A stretch of DNA of 64,000 nucleotides. It comes from Deferribacter thermophilus. GTDB lineage: Bacteria > Chrysiogenota > Deferribacteres > Deferribacterales > Deferribacteraceae. The position numbers were made by a program, and so were the translations under genes. The first letter of the stretch is position 1, and each line of letters opens with the position of its first letter. Shown in pieces: positions 24,428 through 32,744 of the stretch. The notes beneath the pieces were generated by a model. That model ran no database searches, was not told the origin of the DNA, and saw only the letters and a program-made list of their open reading frames with translations. Location: NCBI RefSeq assembly GCF_049472675.1, contig NZ_JAPNXM010000006.1:87280-151279 (forward strand), read 5' to 3'.

Positions 24428-25928
24428 ATTTATAAACACTGGTGCAAACATAAAATCTATTCTTAAAGAAAAAAAGGTTGATGTAGACGATATATTATCT
24501 TTATTGAAAATTAATGAAAAAGAATTAGGAATGATTTTAGATGGTGAAGTTCAACCTTCAGTGTCGCAGCTTTTGCAAATTTCATCATTTTTAAATGTAA
24601 GTGTTTCGAGGCTTCTTTATGGTATTGATGAGGATGAAAAAAAGGTGGTAAAGACAACTCCAGAAGAGCGTGTAGTAATAAGGAGGAAAGAATACCTTGT
24701 TTATGAAAACCTTGCACCAAAATTTTCTAATAAGGCTGTAGAGCCTTTTTTGGTTGATATCTATAAAACTAAACCGCTTGAAATAGATGAAAGTGTACAT
24801 AATGGAGAGGAATTCATTTATCTTATCGAAGGGAAGATAAAGCTTACGATAGAGGGGAAAGAATATACTCTTAATGTGGGTGATACTATCTATTTTGATT
24901 CATCACAAAGACATAAAATTGAATCTCTCACTGATAAATCACGCATTTTTGCCACAATTTATTACGGAGATACTATGCTCTTTAAAACTAAAGGCAAGAA
25001 AATGAAAGATTTGATAAATGCTGCTAAAGCTATCGGTAAACAGAATATAGCATTGATTAATCCTGATGATTCGTCAATTGAGGCCTTAAATAAAGCTATT
25101 ATTGAAGGTTTGATAGATAAAGCATTTTTAGTAGGTGACAAAAATAATTTACAAGATAAATATGCAAAACTTTTAACCTTTTCAAATCATTATGATTTTG
25201 AACATATAGATAGCAGTCTTTCAAACTATTATCAAATATATGCAAAAAGAGCTGTGGAATTGATTAAAGAGAATAAAGCTGATTACTTAATGAAGGGGAA
25301 TATAAATACTGCCATAATGCTAAAAGAGGTCTTAAACAAAGAATACGGGATACCAACTGGCAGAAGAATTAGCCTTGTCAGTATTTTTGAACTTTTTGAT
25401 AGAGAAAAGTTTATTTTGCTCACTGATCCTGCAATTAACCCTGAGCTTTTTCCAGAAGGTGATTTAAACCTTGCAAAAGATATTGTAAATAATGCTATAG
25501 ATGTAGCTTTTGCACTGGGGATGAGGAAGGTAAATGTTGCTCTTCTTGATGCAAATGAAATCCCTACAGAAAAAATCCCTTCAACAATTCTTGAGAAAAA
25601 ATTATCAGAGTTAGAATGGCCTGCAAATGTCGATGTCTATGGCCCTTTGTCTTATGATTTAGCACTTTATGAGGAGGCTGCTATAAAGAAAGGGTTAAAA
25701 GATAATTCAGTAGCTGGAAATGCTGATGTTTTGGTGGTTCCTCATATAGAAGCGGGAAATTTTTTATATAAATCCTGGGCAATGACAATGGGTGCCGATG
25801 TTGCAAATATTGTTGTGGGTGCAAAGGCTCCAATTGTGATAACTTCAAGAAGTGATAGTGATATGGTAAAATTTCTTACAATTTGTGCCAATGCTATTTA
25901 TGCGAATTATCTAAAAACTAGAGAATAA
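24408..25928 (+). CDS. ptb: HTH-cupin-phosphate butyryltransferase fusion
   Basis: 506 residues, about 200 longer than usual Ptb. Residues ~14-72 form an XRE-type helix-turn-helix (ILSLLKINEKELGMILDG, PSVSQLLQISSFLNVSVSRLL). Residues ~114-188 form a cupin with H131 and E135 in SVHNGEEFIYLIEG and H169 in SSQRHKI. Together these look like a complete XRE-cupin regulator. Residues ~198-506 are a phosphotransacylase (KGNINTAIML, GRRISLVSIFE, NADVLVVPHIEAGN), which swaps CoA for phosphate on short acyl-CoA. The frame is continuous with no internal stop or obvious second start with a good ribosome site, though the ATG at Met199 could give a free enzyme. Confidence 0.88.
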   Translation: MQRFTNKFINTGANIKSILKEKKVDVDDILSLLKINEKELGMILDGEVQPSVSQLLQISSFLNVSVSRLLYGIDEDEKKVVKTTPEERVVIRRKEYLVYENLAPKFSNKAVEPFLVDIYKTKPLEIDESVHNGEEFIYLIEGKIKLTIEGKEYTLNVGDTIYFDSSQRHKIESLTDKSRIFATIYYGDTMLFKTKGKKMKDLINAAKAIGKQNIALINPDDSSIEALNKAIIEGLIDKAFLVGDKNNLQDKYAKLLTFSNHYDFEHIDSSLSNYYQIYAKRAVELIKENKADYLMKGNINTAIMLKEVLNKEYGIPTGRRISLVSIFELFDREKFILLTDPAINPELFPEGDLNLAKDIVNNAIDVAFALGMRKVNVALLDANEIPTEKIPSTILEKKLSELEWPANVDVYGPLSYDLALYEEAAIKKGLKDNSVAGNADVLVVPHIEAGNFLYKSWAMTMGADVANIVVGAKAPIVITSRSDSDMVKFLTICANAIYANYLKTRE

Positions 25929-25934
25929 TTATTT

Positions 25935-26092
25935 GAGGATGTTGCACAATAGACTAATATGTTGATAATTATAATAATAATGAGATTGCTTCGGCAACTT
26001 TTGTTGCCTCGCAATGACAGGGAAATTTGTCATTGCGAGCGTTAGCGAAGCAATCTAAGATATATAAGTAATTATTATTGTGCAATACCTTC
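25935..26092. mobile_element. MITE-like element, copy 1
   Basis: 158 bp with terminal inverted repeats: left GAGGATGTTGCACAATA, right end reading (complement) GAAGGTATTGCACAATA. The centre is a long imperfect hairpin with arms AGATTGCTTCG and CGAAGCAATCT and inner arms CCTCGCAATGACA and TGTCATTGCGAG. A near-identical copy lies at 44973-45129. No coding capacity. It starts six bases after the ptb-fusion stop and ends three bases before the stop of the convergent permease gene, so it fills the whole intergenic gap. No exact target duplication is visible at this copy. Confidence 0.8.
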
Positions 26093-26095
26093 GAT

Positions 26096-26965
26096 TTATT
26101 TTATAGCCATTTTATTCTCTAAAATTGAAGAGAAGTGAGATAATATAGTATTAATAACTAAATAAATTACTGTAATTATAATCCAAATTTCAAAAATAAG
26201 ATAGGTGGATGCCATTAATTCCATCCCCTGAAAAGTAAGCTCTGGAATTGAAATTACAGAAAGTATTGCAGAATCTTTAATAGTTGAAACCATCTGTCCT
26301 GTTAAAGGTGGAATAATAAGGGGCATCGCTTGAGGCAAAATAATATATCTTAATCTTTGCCATTTGTTCATCCCAAGACTTTTAGCAGAATCTATTTGCT
26401 CTTTCTTTATAGCCAGGATTGCACCTTTTACTATTTCAGAAATATATGCACTTTCATATAACGATAATGCTAAAATCCCTATAATAAATACAGAAGCCCT
26501 GCCTCTTTCCACCAACATTAAATTAAAAAAGTCTGGGTATTTGTTGTAAAAAAAATCTAATATCTGCTCAATGTTGAATATTTTAATAAATATATCACCA
26601 AGGAAAAAATAAACGACAAATATTACGACGATTGATGGGATATTTCTAATAATTTCAACATAGCTAATCGATATTAGTCTAAAAAAAGTATTTTTAGATG
26701 CTTTCATAATACCAAAAACAAATCCGATAAAAGTGGATACTATTATAGAATAAATACTTATTTTTAAAGTGTTTATAACTCCTATCATAATAACATTTGG
26801 AACAATTTTTCCATTTATTTCTTTAAAAAAATATTGAAAAATTTGTCCCCATTTCCAGTTGTAGTGCATGCTGTTATTTATTTTATAGAAAAAGTAATAG
26901 ACTGATATAAAAAAAATGCTCAAGATTATTAAATCGAGTTTAGTGAATTTTATATCTCTTTTCAT
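26096..26965 (-). CDS. polar amino-acid ABC transporter permease (second permease)
   Basis: 289 residues of the HisM/GlnP family: an N-terminal helix, then about five core helices with the EAA-loop pattern DSAKSLGMNKWQRLRYIILPQAM that contacts an ATPase, plus NIPSIVVIFVVYF. The conserved MVSTIKDSAILSVISIPELT segment follows. It is separated from the upstream binding-protein gene by 131 bases containing a hairpin at 27007-27074. It would pair with the permease at 27891-28670. The gene ends three bases from the MITE-like repeat, and no ATPase gene follows. Confidence 0.9.
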   Translation of the reverse strand: MKRDIKFTKLDLIILSIFFISVYYFFYKINNSMHYNWKWGQIFQYFFKEINGKIVPNVIMIGVINTLKISIYSIIVSTFIGFVFGIMKASKNTFFRLISISYVEIIRNIPSIVVIFVVYFFLGDIFIKIFNIEQILDFFYNKYPDFFNLMLVERGRASVFIIGILALSLYESAYISEIVKGAILAIKKEQIDSAKSLGMNKWQRLRYIILPQAMPLIIPPLTGQMVSTIKDSAILSVISIPELTFQGMELMASTYLIFEIWIIITVIYLVINTILSHFSSILENKMAIK

Positions 26966-27006
26966 AAGTAAACTTTTTTATGTAAACCTATAAAAATTTT
27001 AAATTT

Positions 27007-27074
27007 GAGATTGCTACCCAGCAATTCTCTTTTCATATTTAATTTATAATTGAATAATGAGGGGTAGCAATCTC
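27007..27074. repeat. 13-bp inverted repeat between binding-protein and permease genes
   Basis: Perfect arms GAGATTGCTACCC (27007-27019) and GGGTAGCAATCTC (27062-27074) flank a 42-base loop. Within the left side GAGATTGCT-ACCC-AGCAATTCTC forms an alternative local hairpin. The GAGATTGCT core is shared with the MITE-like repeats, so this may be a worn relative. In the minus-strand transcript it lies after the binding-protein gene, where a stem could protect upstream mRNA and lower permease expression. Confidence 0.6.
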
Positions 27075-27096
27075 ATTATTTTTAAAATATTAATAT

Positions 27097-27894
27097 CTAT
27101 TTTATTAGTTTTTCCCAATCTCTTGTATAAAACCAGTATTGTTTTCTCTCTTTTAAAAACCCTTCAGCATCAACATATCTAATCCAACTGTTTAAAAAGT
27201 TTAAAAAGTCATAATCACCTTTTTTAACAGCAAAACCTATTGGTTCTTTTGTAAAAGTATCATTGATTGGTAAATAAAGCTTATCTGGATGCTCTATTGC
27301 TTGAAATGCTGGCATTGGAGCAGAAGCTACTACTGCATGGGCTCTGCCTAAGAGCAGTTCTTGAATTGCTTGTGATTCGTCATCAAAAAGTTTTATCTTT
27401 GCATTAGGGAAAAATCTTTTGGTAGCGACTTCTGCTGTGGTGCCGATTCTTACCGCTATTATGACATCTTTTTTATTAAAATCTGATAGCTTATTCCAAC
27501 CCTTCGCTTTAAATTTGTTAGCAACTATGGACATCCCTGAGTAATCATAAGGGATTGAAAAATTTACTTTTAGAGCCCTTTGTGGAGTTATACTCATACC
27601 TCCAATAATAATATCAAATTTACCAGTTAAAAGAGCAGGGATTATACCTGACCATTTTGTAGGGACAAACTCCACTTTAACTCCCATATCTTTTGCTAAT
27701 CTCTTTGCTACATCTATTTCAAATCCTATCAAATTTCCATTTTTATCGTACATTGCCCAAGGAACAAATGTTGACATACCTACTTTTAATACACCTTTTT
27801 TCAAAACCTTATCTAATGTACTTTCATTAGCATATAAATTTGTAAAAACTGTTAAAAAAAGCAGTAAAAATACTATTTTTTTCAAAATTTTCAT
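27097..27894 (-). CDS. polar amino-acid ABC transporter substrate-binding protein
   Basis: 265 residues with a cleavable signal peptide (KKIVFLLLFLTVFTNLYA). The mature part is a type II periplasmic binding protein: VLKVGMSTFVPWAMYDKNG, GFEIDVAKRLAKDMGVKVEFV, PALLTGKFDIIIGGMSITPQRA, RIGTTAE. The ligand is likely a polar amino acid. It overlaps the upstream permease stop by four bases and is followed by a hairpin before the second permease. The EIDVA motif is normal for amino-acid binders. Confidence 0.92.
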   Translation of the reverse strand: MKILKKIVFLLLFLTVFTNLYANESTLDKVLKKGVLKVGMSTFVPWAMYDKNGNLIGFEIDVAKRLAKDMGVKVEFVPTKWSGIIPALLTGKFDIIIGGMSITPQRALKVNFSIPYDYSGMSIVANKFKAKGWNKLSDFNKKDVIIAVRIGTTAEVATKRFFPNAKIKLFDDESQAIQELLLGRAHAVVASAPMPAFQAIEHPDKLYLPINDTFTKEPIGFAVKKGDYDFLNFLNSWIRYVDAEGFLKERKQYWFYTRDWEKLIK

Positions 27895-28670
27895 TTTTCA
27901 CCTCTCAATGTTTTTTTATGAAAAATCTTAATTATTAATGTTATTATAATATTTATAATCAAATATGTAAAGGCGACTATTATCCAAATCTCAAAAGTCA
28001 TGAATGTCTCTGAAATTGCTTTTTGCGCTTGCATGGTTAAATCATAGATAGCAATAACACTAACAAGTGCAGAGTCTTTAATAAGGGAAACAAAAATATT
28101 GATAAGTGGATAAATTATCGTTTTTACGGCTTGTGGTAGTATTATGTATATAAATGTTTTAAAGGTGTTCAACCCAAGACTAAATGATGCTTCCCATTGC
28201 CCTTTATCCACATTTTCTATTCCAGCTCTAATTATTTCACATGCATAGGCACCTTCAAACATGCTTATTGCAATTACAGCTGACCAGAAAGCTGAGATAT
28301 TAAACACAGGTGCAATTACAAAATAAAAGAAAAGTATTTGTATTAATAGTGGTGTATTTCTAAAAATTTCCACATAGAGATAACCTATTAATCTTGCTGA
28401 AAATGAGTTTAATGTTCTAAAAATTCCGAAAATAAATCCAAAAATATTTGTCAATATAAATGAAAAGAATGATATTTGAAAAGTAACAAACAACCCTTTT
28501 AATAATGGACCAAAGATAAATTTACCTTCATTTATTTCAAAAAATAGCCGTTTTACTCTGAACCATTGCCAGTTATAGCCTGTGTTTGAAGCACCTTTGA
28601 AAATGAGATAACTAAATAAAACAACTAAAAATAAAAAGGCAACGATTTGCATAAATTTTCTAAATACCAT
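27891..28670 (-). CDS. polar amino-acid ABC transporter permease (first permease)
   Basis: 259 residues of the HisQ/GlnP family with a leading membrane helix and core helices. The motif EASFSLGLNTFKTFIYIILPQAV is the ATPase-contact loop, and LIKDSALVSVIAIYDLT matches the family end. The start is taken at ATG 28670; a TTG immediately before it is less likely, and the ribosome site is weak. First gene of a three-gene importer (permease, binding protein, permease) that has no ATPase in this locus, so it must share an ATPase encoded elsewhere, or has lost it. Confidence 0.9.
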   Translation of the reverse strand: MVFRKFMQIVAFLFLVVLFSYLIFKGASNTGYNWQWFRVKRLFFEINEGKFIFGPLLKGLFVTFQISFFSFILTNIFGFIFGIFRTLNSFSARLIGYLYVEIFRNTPLLIQILFFYFVIAPVFNISAFWSAVIAISMFEGAYACEIIRAGIENVDKGQWEASFSLGLNTFKTFIYIILPQAVKTIIYPLINIFVSLIKDSALVSVIAIYDLTMQAQKAISETFMTFEIWIIVAFTYLIINIIITLIIKIFHKKTLRGEK

Positions 28671-28758
28671 CAAGAAAATATTATATTACTAAGTAGATAA
28701 ATCAAGAATAATTTTAAATTTGATTGCAAAATTATAAAAAATATTTAAATTAGCCAGT

Positions 28759-30198
28759 ATGAAAATCAAACAGAAAGACAAATATATCTTTGAAATTGAA
28801 AAAGATGAAAAAATAGGGATGAATGTTCCTGGTATCATTTATGCTGATAATAGTATGCTTGTTGATATACTCAATGAAGGTTCTGCTCAACAGGTTGTGA
28901 ACTCTGCAACACTTCCAGGAATAAAAAAGGCATCAATTGCAATGCCTGATATTCATTATGGGTATGGTTTGCCTATAGGTGGTGTTGTAGCTACTGATAT
29001 AAATGAAGGTGTGATTACTCCTGGTGGAGTAGGGTTCGATATTAATTGTGGTGTTAGATTAATTAAATTTGATATAAACAAGGATGAAGTAATAAGTGAT
29101 TTAGAAGATATTGCTAAACATTTATATAGAAATATCCCTTGTGGAGTTGGGGAAGGTGGCAATATTAAGCTAAAGAAAAAAGAATTGAAGAATGTTTTAA
29201 AAAAAGGGGCATATTGGGCTGTTGAAGAAGGGTTTGGAACGGAAGCTGATTTGTTGAATACAGAATCTTACGGAAAACTGGATGATGCAGGACCTGATGT
29301 GGTTTCCAATAAAGCTTATGAAAGAGGTTATGATCAATTAGGAACCCTTGGTAGTGGTAATCATTTTTTAGAGATTGGTTATATAGAAGAGATTTTTTTA
29401 GATGATGTTGCTAAAAATTGGGGGCTATTTAAAGGGCAATTAACGCTATTAATACATTCAGGCTCAAGGGGGCTTGGTCACCAAATATGCAGTGATTTTC
29501 TTGACATTTTCGAAAGAGCACTAAAAAAGTATCAAATAGATGTTCCTGATAAACAGTTAGCTTGTGCACCTGTTTTATCCCCTGAAGGGCAGGAATATTT
29601 AGCAGCTTTAAGTTGTGCCGCTAATTTTGCTTGGGCTAATAGACAAATATTACAATCAATAGCTATCAAAGCATTAGCTGAAATACTTAAAGTAAAAGTT
29701 AAATCTTTAAATCCATCTCTTTTGTATGATGTAGCTCATAATATTGTAAAATTTGAAAAGTTTGAAGTTGATGGGGAAGAAAAATTGTTAGCAGTTCACA
29801 GAAAAGGTGCTACCAGATCTCTACCTAAAGGTTCTGACTTGCTACCTGAACACTACAGAAAAACTGGACAACCTGTTATTATCCCTGGTGATATGGGGAG
29901 ATACTCGTATATTTTAGTAGGTGGGAATAAAGCTCCAGAAAGAAGTTTTAACTCTGCTTGCCATGGTGCAGGGAGAGTGCTAAGTAGACATAAGGCTATC
30001 AAAATGGCACAAAATAGAAATATTGCAAACGAGCTAAAAAGTGAGGGTATTATAGTCATTAGCAGAGGTAAAAAAACTTTAAAAGAAGAGATGCCAGATG
30101 CTTACAAAGATGTATCTAAAGTAGTGGAAATTGTAGATTATCTGGGCATAGCAAAAAAGGTGGCTAAATTAAGACCATTATGTGTAATCAAGGGGTAA
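28759..30198 (+). CDS. rtcB: RNA-splicing ligase RtcB
   Basis: 479 residues, full length. RtcB joins RNA 2',3'-cyclic phosphate or 3'-phosphate ends to 5'-OH ends with GTP and Mn2+. Seen are MPDIHYGYGLPIGGV, the metal-binding DINCGVRL, GSGNHFLEI, HSGSRGLGHQ and the guanylation His in ACHGAGR followed by SR. In bacteria RtcB is often linked to rtcA/rtcR or archease; none is adjacent here. The gene is divergent from the ABC permease. The short 88-base intergenic region holds no convincing sigma54 site. Confidence 0.95.
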   Translation: MKIKQKDKYIFEIEKDEKIGMNVPGIIYADNSMLVDILNEGSAQQVVNSATLPGIKKASIAMPDIHYGYGLPIGGVVATDINEGVITPGGVGFDINCGVRLIKFDINKDEVISDLEDIAKHLYRNIPCGVGEGGNIKLKKKELKNVLKKGAYWAVEEGFGTEADLLNTESYGKLDDAGPDVVSNKAYERGYDQLGTLGSGNHFLEIGYIEEIFLDDVAKNWGLFKGQLTLLIHSGSRGLGHQICSDFLDIFERALKKYQIDVPDKQLACAPVLSPEGQEYLAALSCAANFAWANRQILQSIAIKALAEILKVKVKSLNPSLLYDVAHNIVKFEKFEVDGEEKLLAVHRKGATRSLPKGSDLLPEHYRKTGQPVIIPGDMGRYSYILVGGNKAPERSFNSACHGAGRVLSRHKAIKMAQNRNIANELKSEGIIVISRGKKTLKEEMPDAYKDVSKVVEIVDYLGIAKKVAKLRPLCVIKG

Positions 30199-30200
30199 AT

Positions 30201-30500
30201 ATGGAGAAATGGATGGCTGTTTTTGATGATATGAGGTTTGAAGATGTTAAGTTTAATATAATTGATGATTTGAAAATTGAGGTATTATTTTTAAAAAGAA
30301 GGAAAAAGATGAATGGTACTGTATTGAAATTTAATGATTTTACAAAAGTTTATAAAGTATCCCTTGATGATGGGACAGAGTTTGCAATAGTTGATTTTCA
30401 TGAAATGGATGCATTTTTTGAAAATAACAATATCCTTTTCCAAAACAGAAAAGGGTTACATAAAGAGATAAAAAGATATATTGAGTTTTCTTTATCGTGA
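30201..30500 (+). CDS. conserved-looking small protein of unknown function
   Basis: 99 residues, not recognised. Two halves are visible: KFNIIDDLKIEVLFLKRRKKMNGTVLKF and a DFTKVYKVSLDDGTEFAIVDF strand-rich part, compatible with a small beta-barrel (SH3/OB-like), ending in a basic helix. No Cys and no membrane helix. AAGGGG five bases before ATG 30201 supports this start; an in-frame ATG at 30180 lies within rtcB. It ends overlapping the GTG of the dehydratase-like gene (GTGA), so it is co-translated with that pair. It is not archease. Confidence 0.65.
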   Translation: MEKWMAVFDDMRFEDVKFNIIDDLKIEVLFLKRRKKMNGTVLKFNDFTKVYKVSLDDGTEFAIVDFHEMDAFFENNNILFQNRKGLHKEIKRYIEFSLS

Positions 30501-31486
30501 AAAAAGTCGGTTTTACCACCACAATACCTGTAGATATAATTTTTGCAGCCGAAAAAGTGCCTATAGATTTAAACAATATATTTATAACAAGTAGATCCCC
30601 ATATAGGTATATAGAAAAGGCTGAGGAGGATGGCCTTCCTAGAAATACTTGCAGCTGGATAAAGGGGATTTATACTGCAGTGCTTGAAAACGATATTGAC
30701 ACAGTAATAGGTGTTATTGAAGGGGATTGTTCGAATACCCATGCATTAATGGAGATTTTTAGGTCTAAATCAAAGAATGTTATTCCTTTTGCTTACCCTT
30801 ATGGTGAAAAAGATAAGGTAAATTTTTTAAAAAATCAGATAAATAATTTGATGATAGAATTAAATGTTGAGTGGAATGATGTAAAAAATACAATAGATAG
30901 AATTGATAAAATAAGAGAGAAACTTATTAGGCTTGATGAATACACGATAGAAGGTTTTGTTTCAGGATTTGAAAATCACTTGTGGTTGGTCACTTCTACT
31001 GATTTTAATTCTGATTATGTTAGTTATGAAAAAGAATTAGATAAATTTTTGGATGAGATAAAAAATAGAAGGTCTTTAAATAAAAAGGTTAGACTTGGTT
31101 TTATCGGTGTGCCAACTATTTTTACTGATATTTATCAATTTATAGAAGAAAGGGATTGTCAGGTGGTATTTAATGAGGTTCAAAGACAATTTTCTATCCC
31201 TTATATTGAGTTTGATTATGTTGAGCGTTTTGCAAGATACACATACCCTTATGATATTAAATTTAGATTAGAAGATATAAAGAAGCAGATTAAGAAAAGG
31301 GAGATAGACGGTATTATACATTATGTCCAATCATTTTGTTATAGACAGATTCAGGATGTTGTTATTAAAAAAGAGTTGGATATCCCTGTTATTACTATCG
31401 AAGGGAATGACCCTGAAGGGATTGATGCTAGGACAAAAATCAGGCTTGAATCTTTTATAGAGATGTTGCAGGGTAAAAAAGGATGA
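30497..31486 (+). CDS. 2-hydroxyacyl-CoA dehydratase-like Fe-S subunit (HgdB/YjiM-type)
   Basis: 329 residues of the 2-hydroxyacyl-CoA dehydratase D-component family, which holds [4Fe-4S] or double-cubane clusters. Cys52 (PRNTCSW), Cys78 (IEGDCSN) and Cys281 (VQSFCYR) occupy the places of the family's cluster ligands; Cys221 is extra. Starts with GTG at 30497, overlapping the previous stop. Real dehydratases need two such subunits; here only one is present, followed directly by its activase, as in the YjiM-YjiL and double-cubane cluster protein systems. Substrate is unknown. Confidence 0.8.
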   Translation: MKKVGFTTTIPVDIIFAAEKVPIDLNNIFITSRSPYRYIEKAEEDGLPRNTCSWIKGIYTAVLENDIDTVIGVIEGDCSNTHALMEIFRSKSKNVIPFAYPYGEKDKVNFLKNQINNLMIELNVEWNDVKNTIDRIDKIREKLIRLDEYTIEGFVSGFENHLWLVTSTDFNSDYVSYEKELDKFLDEIKNRRSLNKKVRLGFIGVPTIFTDIYQFIEERDCQVVFNEVQRQFSIPYIEFDYVERFARYTYPYDIKFRLEDIKKQIKKREIDGIIHYVQSFCYRQIQDVVIKKELDIPVITIEGNDPEGIDARTKIRLESFIEMLQGKKG

Positions 31487-32229
31487 AAGTTGGTATTGAT
31501 TTAGGAAGTCGTTTTGTAAAAGTAGCAATACAAAGTGGAGATGATGAATTTATTCTAAAAAAAATTGATACAATAGAATTTTATAAAAAATATGTGTTTA
31601 AAAAAGAACAAAATATCTATGTGGATATGAAAGCATTTTTGAATGAAGATGATGTAGATATTACTGCTACGGGTTATGGAAGGAATGTTCTTGCTTTTAA
31701 AAATGCAAATATAATATCCGAGATAAAAGCTCATTACAAAGGTGCTCTTATTCAAATGAATTATGAAAACTTTACCCTTATTGATATAGGGGGGCAGGAT
31801 TCTAAGGTAATATATGTGAAAAATGGATATATAGAAGATTTTGTAATGAATGATAAATGTGCTGCAAGTACAGGAAGATTTTTAGAAAACAGTGCAAATA
31901 TCTTGGGGATAACATTAGAAGAATTAGCAAACGAAACCAAAAAACCGATTAAATTGAATAGCACCTGTGCAATTTTTAGTGAATCAGAGATTGTGGGTAA
32001 AATAGCAGAAGGGTATAAAATTTCAGAAATTGCTGCCGGAATTAATGAGTCAATTGCAAAACGGATATATCCTATGTTAAAAAGATTTAAAAATGATAGA
32101 TATTTTGCATCAGGTGGAGTGGCTAAACTAAAAGGGGTAATATATTTTTTAGAAAAGTTAGTTAACGATAAAATTGAAGTTGTAAAAAATGCACAATTTA
32201 ATGGTGCAATAGGATGTCTTCATTACTGA
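31483..32229 (+). CDS. ATP-dependent activase of the dehydratase-like protein (HgdC/BadF family)
   Basis: 248 residues of the ASKHA-fold BadF/BadG/BcrA/HgdC family. The start GIDLGSRFVKVAI and TLIDIGGQDSKVIYV are nucleotide-binding loops, and Cys126 (DKCAASTGRF) and Cys162 (NSTCAIFSESE) are the two ligands each monomer gives to the bridging [4Fe-4S] cluster. It couples ATP hydrolysis to low-potential electron transfer to the partner Fe-S protein. It overlaps that partner gene by four bases (ATGA). This pair lacks a visible electron donor gene. Confidence 0.85.
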   Translation: MKVGIDLGSRFVKVAIQSGDDEFILKKIDTIEFYKKYVFKKEQNIYVDMKAFLNEDDVDITATGYGRNVLAFKNANIISEIKAHYKGALIQMNYENFTLIDIGGQDSKVIYVKNGYIEDFVMNDKCAASTGRFLENSANILGITLEELANETKKPIKLNSTCAIFSESEIVGKIAEGYKISEIAAGINESIAKRIYPMLKRFKNDRYFASGGVAKLKGVIYFLEKLVNDKIEVVKNAQFNGAIGCLHY

Positions 32230-32744
32230 TGAATGGTAAAAAAGTAAAAGCTGGATTCCCTACATTATTACAAACTATAAAATTGTCTTTTAAAGCTTCT
32301 TTTTTTGATGAGAAAGGGCTTCTTTTTTTGCTGCTGAATAATAAACACACTTTTAATTTAATCACAATTTTTCTTTTTATGATTTCATTACCTGTAAGGG
32401 GGTTAGATGGTAAAGTATCATATTCAATTGGTCATATCATAGAAACAGTTCTTTTAACCCTGTTTTTTATAGGGTTTCTTTATTTTTTATCTCCAAATAA
32501 AAAATTTGGTTTTTTAGCATTTTTGAGAGTTTTTATGGCTTATGAAAGCATTGATATTTTTGCAATAGTTAGTTTTATTATTCCAATAAGTTTTTTAAGT
32601 ATTTTTTACGCATTACATATTGGATGGTACTTATCACTTGCAGTGTTTGCATATAGTAAAATTAATCGCTTGAATTATATTTATTCAACAATAAATGTGC
32701 TGCTTGTATTTTTTATAGTTAATCTCTTGCCGTCAATTCTTTGA
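32229..32744 (+). CDS. YIP1-like integral membrane protein
   Basis: 171 residues with four to five membrane segments (LITIFLFMISLPV, HIIETVLLTLFFIGFLYFL, IDIFAIVSFIIPISFLSIFY, LSLAVFAYS, INVLLVFFIVNLL). The FLRVFMAYESIDIFAIVSFIIP stretch resembles the bacterial YIP1 family of unknown function. ATG 32229 overlaps the activase stop (TGATG); an alternative ATG at 32214 would extend it by five residues. It may belong to the dehydratase-like operon. Its end overlaps the end of the convergent thioesterase gene by 26 bases. Confidence 0.6.
   Translation: MNGKKVKAGFPTLLQTIKLSFKASFFDEKGLLFLLLNNKHTFNLITIFLFMISLPVRGLDGKVSYSIGHIIETVLLTLFFIGFLYFLSPNKKFGFLAFLRVFMAYESIDIFAIVSFIIPISFLSIFYALHIGWYLSLAVFAYSKINRLNYIYSTINVLLVFFIVNLLPSIL

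Noticed and set aside
28674..28758. A sigma54 promoter for rtcB
   Set aside because: No GG-N10-GC element is present in the interval.
30201..30500. Archease, the expected RtcB partner
   Set aside because: No archease-like motifs (no early HTAD-type or acidic metal site); length is below the usual ~140 residues.
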